From positions 1 through 33,940 of the forward strand of contig JALQPE010002139.1 of the NCBI GenBank assembly GCA_030407315.1: a stretch of DNA of 33,940 bases. The letters are read 5' to 3'. The translations under genes were made by a program, and so were the position numbers. The DNA comes from Asparagopsis taxiformis. Its lineage: Eukaryota > Rhodophyta > Florideophyceae > Bonnemaisoniales > Bonnemaisoniaceae. Below, piece after piece: positions 28,917-33,940 of the stretch. The notes under the pieces are model-generated. The model was not told the origin of the DNA and did no database searches. It saw only the letters and a list, made by a program, of their open reading frames with translations. Position 1 is the stretch's first letter. The number at the start of each line of letters is the position of its first letter.

Positions 28917-31542
28917 CATTTCCATTTCAGATCTACTGGTTGCACTAGGCCTGAAAGTGTTTCTGGATAGGGCCGAATAACGACCTGGGCAGCACGCACT
29001 GCGTAAGATGATCTGTGTGATGCAGACTGCAAGGATTTCTATGGTGATTCTGGCTGGGGAATGTGGTAAGCTTGATTGTTGCGTGGCTTTGTATCTCCTT
29101 GCCTGCCATTTTGCTTGGATATTTACACGAGCGATCAAACCGAAGACGCCGACTCGGCACAACTACCAACTCTCCTAGCTTCGAGTCAGCGCCATCTAAT
29201 TGCAACTTGTGACACTCAAGACGAATACGTTGTGCTGATCTCTGCAATGAAAATTGAGTTAGTGCTGCAGTTCTTTTGGTCGATGCCAATATGCAGGGAT
29301 ACTGTTTACACCTTTTGGGAGTCAAGAAGTTCTCAGATTGCAAATCAAATCAGATCATGGTAGAATATCTGACTTTTCTCTCTTCCCTTCACCACATCTG
29401 CATCCGGAGCTGAGCCAAGCTGAGCTGGAGGGAACCCGGCCGCTGACCCCTGTCATTCTCATAAAAATCTTTAATGCAATACTATTCGTGTATGGTAATG
29501 TAAGTGCTAATGAAAATGTATACAAGTCTAGAATAAACGTTGCAGTGGTTCTTTGTAGCTATCGATACTTGCTAAAAATCTGTAGCTTTTGCTTCTCGCA
29601 TGGACGAGTTGCAGTCTTTGTGTTTGTTTCATTTCTGCCACAAACGAGAGGCAATCAGGGTCTGTGTGCACATAGAGAATGATTTAATATATGCGCTCAT
29701 TGCCGTCGTAGATACTTTTAACAATGGCCAGTACGTTTCTCTCGGCCGCCGCCGGTACGGTCGGACTGAAAGATCGGGGAGATGTGTGGAGAGTAGTGTT
29801 TGGATAGAGACGAACGTTGTGATGGATGGAATGGTGATGATTTCATGCTGAAGCGATGGGAGATGGATGGATATGGTTGAATGAAATCTAGTATTCCGAA
29901 GGAGGCCTTTTCTCGAGGAAGAGGCATTATATTCTCACAAAGCATGTAGATACTGGTTTCCAGTTTGGTATGCTATTGTAGCTCAATTCACATCTTATCT
30001 ACACGTACGTATGGAGAGAGATCCAAGTGTGCGTGGCACAAGTCCAACGGTGAAACAACGCAGTATGAAACTACCACAGATAAGGCGGCGTACAAAATCC
30101 TCGACTCAAGGCAGCTCTCAGGCTTTCGTGAGCACCGACTTCGTTCCACCAAGATGTTGCGGAAATATGTGCTGGTCTAACTTGATACGACCATTGGACA
30201 GTTTTGCTCTCTAAGCAATGAGCGAAAAATCAATGATTGCGCGTGTCGTCGGTACGGTCTTGTAATGTTGGCTCAACCAATAACATCTAACGTTGAGTTA
30301 TCCACCCTCGCTGCCTCCGTGTCGTAAATTTGCACAGAAAATTTGTTTCAAATCTTTGCTCCAATTATCAGCTCAAATACGGCATTGATCTCCAGCTTCA
30401 TCTGGACAGAAACACCGATCGCTCGATGTCTGTCTCAGATAAACCGCAGTCAAACGCCATGCGGAAAGTTTCATCGCTTCCCGTTGCGACTGAATCTGCA
30501 AACGCCACACAAAAATTTGCCCTTTCCGCGTCCGGAACGAACGCCGACTACATGTCGTCAGGTTCCTGATCGACTGGATCGATGGAGCTTGCTCTGCAGG
30601 AGAGCAGGACAGGCGGTTTGTTATGCCTGGACAATTTCCATACCGATCTCCCTTCTTGAGTGCAAAATTACGAGTCTAGAAATTGACCTGCATCGGCTGC
30701 TGTATCACATCTGTGCTAAGGATTGATGATACCCGTACCGCTGAGAAATTGCAGCTCTGGTAACGTGGGGATGATGTGCTGAACACGCAGAACGCTGATC
30801 CATAACGGGACTGCTTCATAGGCATAGTACGGAATGTATTGAGACAGCCCAAGCGAATTCAGGAGGGAGCACCAGGGCAGTGCGCGGTGACTCAGCAGAT
30901 ACCAGTGGTGAGTGGTCTAAATGGGGCTACACACGAGTTTGTCAATGAACAGTCTAGTTTAGTTTGGAAATGTGTCGGATGGATGGTATGTTGTAAATGT
31001 CGACAGATTTGAGGAAGCGATAGAAGCAATCAGCACCGTGTAGTTGCATCAAGGCTTTAGTGGCCATTGCTAGAGAACTTTCTCCAATGCCCTTATTGCA
31101 GGATGGGCAGAAAACCCGGCCGGTTTCGAGATTGAAGAATTCATTGCGCAGATTGAATGAATGCAATTGACGACGGAGAATGCAGAAGTATACAATGGTA
31201 TCGTTTTGCAGGGTGACGTAGGGGAAACATGTTGGGCTTGTTGGAAATGCTGAGAGCGATGATGAGATCCAGTCGTTTCCGTCGTAGATGGCAGTGCTTA
31301 TTTTCTGCACGGCTAGCTTGTCTGCTGGGCGACTGGGCGGTATTGGCGTACGATGAAGCGGGACTGGTGGTGTTTAAATGACATTTTTTGTTTGAAGATG
31401 GATGTATGTGTGCGACTAGAATGTAGTAAGAGCATGAAAATGTTTATGTTTGATGGGCGTCGCATGTTGGGGGACTTTATGTCGTGTGGGGCAATAATGT
31501 ATCAGGTATTTGAAGCAGACAGCAATCGCTTGAGCGCATATA
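28917..31542. other. Unique spacer between the inverted arms
   Basis: About 2.6 kb of single-copy sequence. No recognised gene. The longest minus-strand frame (30954-31310, 118 codons, no ATG at its start) contains one C-x2-C ('FCPSCNKG') and several aromatic residues. A plus-strand frame at 30343-30726 (127 codons) overlaps another at 30330-30569. Neither has a family signature. They could be decayed gene fragments. No transposase or RT motif was seen. Confidence 0.4.
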
Positions 31543-33940
31543 GACGTCCGGTGAATGACCAGCGCAATTGCATTGCTGGCGAGCCCAGAAATTCTAAAAT
31601 TTCAGTCAGAAAAAAAATGCAAAAAATACATCGATTTGGGCGGTCGAAAGTGCCGTACGGCACACCCCCATCTCAAAAACATGTTCACATGTGCATGTTT
31701 TTGAGAATAGCCCAAAAAATAAAGCAATTCAGGACGTCTGCCGGACATAGGCTTGATTCTAATTTGGCCACAACGGCCCCAGAAGCTACCAAGCGCCCCG
31801 AGCGGCCCCTCCCCGCTCACTTACCCACTCACGCCCATCTTGCAGAAACGTTCCTGCTGGCCTCATCCATGCCTTCACATCCACATCATAATCCTCTGCT
31901 GAGCTGTTCACCTTGGACGCTCACTGGAAGTACTCGTCTTCGACGTCCGCCAATGCAGGACAACACCATGAATACTAAACCCACCGTGGATCTCAGTCAT
32001 CAACGGTGGGCGTCCTATAAATGACTGCTATAGAACCATTGCCCCAAGCCCTCCAGTTTGGACGCTCAGCCAACAGTGATTGCTGCTCTACCTCCTTGGT
32101 CGTTCTCCGATGCATGTAAATGCGCCAAAGTACGACCGATGGGGCAGTCCAAACTTTTTGTACCAGTGCACGCCTAGGGATACCACAAGGTTCGTCATAC
32201 ACACACAAAGACACACAAACAACACGCACACTGCAGCACCCAACTTTCGCATGCGTCAGTGATGTGCTGCTGCAGTGTGTATGCGCTGTGCGGTAGCAAG
32301 ATTTCCATGCTTGCAGCCATTCACATCCAGACATCCAGCCGCCGACCAGGGAAGCCGTTTGCAGCCGATTCCCTTGTCTGCATGGCATCTCGGTGCTGTC
32401 AACACTTGCTTAGTTGCTGCGATGCGAGCAAATGTGCAGCACTAGCCTAACTTGAAATGGACGTCCAGTAGAAGTCCGGCTCGGTTACATTGCTGGTCAG
32501 CCCTGAAATTCTAAAATGTTGGGCTGAGAAATAGCTGCAAAACTGTATCCATGTGCAATACTCGACCAACCTGAAATGGACGTCCGGTGAATGTCCAGCT
32601 CAATTGCATTGCTGGCGAGCCCAGAAATTCTAAAATTTCAGTCAGAAAAAATTGCAAAATTATATCGATTTGGGCGGTCGAAAGTGCCGTACGGCACACC
32701 CCCATCTCAAAAACATGTTCACATGTGCATGTTTTTGAGAATAGCCCAAATTTCAATTCAAATCAAGGTGTCTAATTTGGCCACAACGGCCCCAGGAACC
32801 GGCTGCTGCCCCGGCCGGGGCCGTCACTGGCTTCTGTAAGCACCAACTGTAAGCAAAGCCACATCTCACGAAGGGTCGATTCCAGGCTCAGGCTCAATAC
32901 GCCAGGGCGAAGTTTTGGTCCTTGTTTCGACATGCTCCCACCCACTTTCTCACGACAAACACTGCTCATCCATCATGCTGCACATGCTACGTGCACTTCG
33001 TATGAGCAGTGGGCCCGCCTGCGTGGTTGCTGTAATGCGTAGATGTGAGCAGCATACGAACAACCCAGAATGGACGTCTGGTGGATGTCCGGCTCAATTG
33101 CATTGCTGGCGAGCCCAGAAATTCTAAAATTTCGGGCAGAAAAAAATTGTGAAAAATCATCGATTTGGGCGGGTCGATTGTGCCGTACGGCAGACCCCCA
33201 TCTCAAAAACATGTTCACATGTGCATGTTTTTGAGAATAGCCCAAATTTCAATTCAAATCAAGGTGTCTAATTTGGCCACAACGGCCCCAGGAACCGGCT
33301 GCCGCCCCGACGGGGCCGTCACTGGCTTCGGTAAGCACTAACTGTAAGCCAAAATCGCGTCTTACGAAGGGTCGATTCCAGGCTTCAAGCCCAAGTTATG
33401 CTAGGGAGACATCTTTTTCCCTGTTTCATCATGGTCCCACCTTACATCCTCACGACAAACAACACTCACACATCACGTTACTCATATTCCGTGCACTTTG
33501 TATGAGTAGTGGGCCCGCCTGCTTGTTGCTGCAATGCATGGATGTGGGCAGCACACGACCAACCTGAAATGGACGTCCGGTGATGTCCGGCTCAATTGCA
33601 TTGCTGGCGAGCCCAGAAATTCTAAAATTTCGGGCAGAAAAAATTGTGAAAAATCATCGATTTGGGCGGGTCGATTGTGCCGTACGGCAGACCCCCATCT
33701 CAAAAACATGTTCACATGTGCATGTTTTTGAGAATAGCCCAAATTTCAATTCAAATCAAGGTGTCTAATTTGGCCACAACGGCCCCAGGAACCGGCTGCC
33801 GCCCCGACCGGGGCCGTCACTGGCTTCGGTAAGCACTAACTGTAAGCCAAAATCGCGTCTTACGAAGGGTCGATTCCAGGCTCAAGCCCAAGTTATCTAG
33901 GGAACATCTTTTTCCCTGTTTCATCATGGTCCCACCTTAC
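31543..33940 (-). repeat. Right arm of the large inverted repeat, continuing past the window
   Basis: Mirror of the left arm, plus at least one more tandem unit (hairpins at 32706, 33202 and 33699, steps 496 and 497), so the right arm is longer than the left and runs off the edge. Tandem units contain, on this strand, GGACGTCCGGTG, AATTGCATTGCTGGC, GAAATTCTAAAATTTC, the palindrome TGCCGTACGGCA, the hairpin, and TAATTTGGCCACAACGGCCCC. Differences from the left arm are scattered substitutions and a shorter GT/CA tract (about 32190-32230). Confidence 0.93.

Noticed and set aside
1..33940. CRISPR array, bacterial operon, rRNA or tRNA genes
   Set aside because: Repeat spacing and composition do not fit CRISPR, the telomere and chromovirus show a eukaryotic nucleus, and no rRNA core or tRNA cloverleaf was spotted by eye. 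A tRNAscan run would settle the last point.

Overview
The window is the left end of a eukaryotic chromosome. It opens with about 460 bp of C-rich telomere-type repeat in 8-nt units (G-strand TTAGGGGA), which decays inward, so the native chromosome end lies at base 1. A fungus is the best guess. The main evidence is a remnant at 9076-10113 whose triple zinc-knuckle pattern resembles the C-terminus of fungal telomere-linked RecQ helicases. An endonuclease-less Penelope-like element (PLE) and a chromodomain Ty3/Gypsy element also fit. No rRNA or tRNA was seen, and the lineage is not settled.

Layout. (1) 1-461: telomere. (2) 462-5424: one large intronless gene with a central ParB/Srx-like domain and a C-terminal 2OG-Fe(II) oxygenase-like domain. 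The expected R-Y-H C-terminal motif lies in another frame, so the gene has a late frame break. (3) 5425-9085: AT-rich spacer carrying a 467-bp direct duplication 1.5 kb apart, whose first copy ends in a perfect 16-bp inverted repeat. (4) 9076-10113: 5'-truncated helicase-like remnant. (5) About 10389-13283: PLE with a coiled-coil ORF1, an intact-looking RT ORF without a GIY-YIG domain, and a hammerhead-ribozyme-like fold downstream of the RT. (6) 13284-13306: short telomere-like tract at the junction. (7) 13307 to about 24230: Ty3/Gypsy chromovirus lacking its 5' LTR and capsid region. It has two in-frame stops and one pol frameshift, a four-copy 169-bp repeat, a 1031-codon ORF on the opposite strand, and a candidate polypurine tract and 3' LTR with 43-bp hairpin repeats. 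(8) 24240-26270: simple and degenerate satellite arrays. (9) 26927 to the window end: a large inverted repeat (arms at least 2 kb, spacer 2.6 kb) built from roughly 0.5-kb modules, each with a 34-nt perfect hairpin and a 12-14 bp palindrome.

How the parts may fit together (inference). The PLE lies in the orientation expected if its RT extended a free telomeric G-strand 3' end: 5' side toward the telomere, 3' side inward, telomere-like sequence at the inward junction. Beyond that junction the chromovirus is cut off at its 5' side. A simple history is a chromosome break inside the chromovirus, healing by telomere addition, capping by the PLE, then later addition of the helicase fragment, the oxygenase gene and the present telomere. 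The two best candidates for undescribed biology are the ParB-like/oxygenase fusion gene and the chromovirus with a very long antisense ORF. The hairpin-dense inverted repeat is a third.
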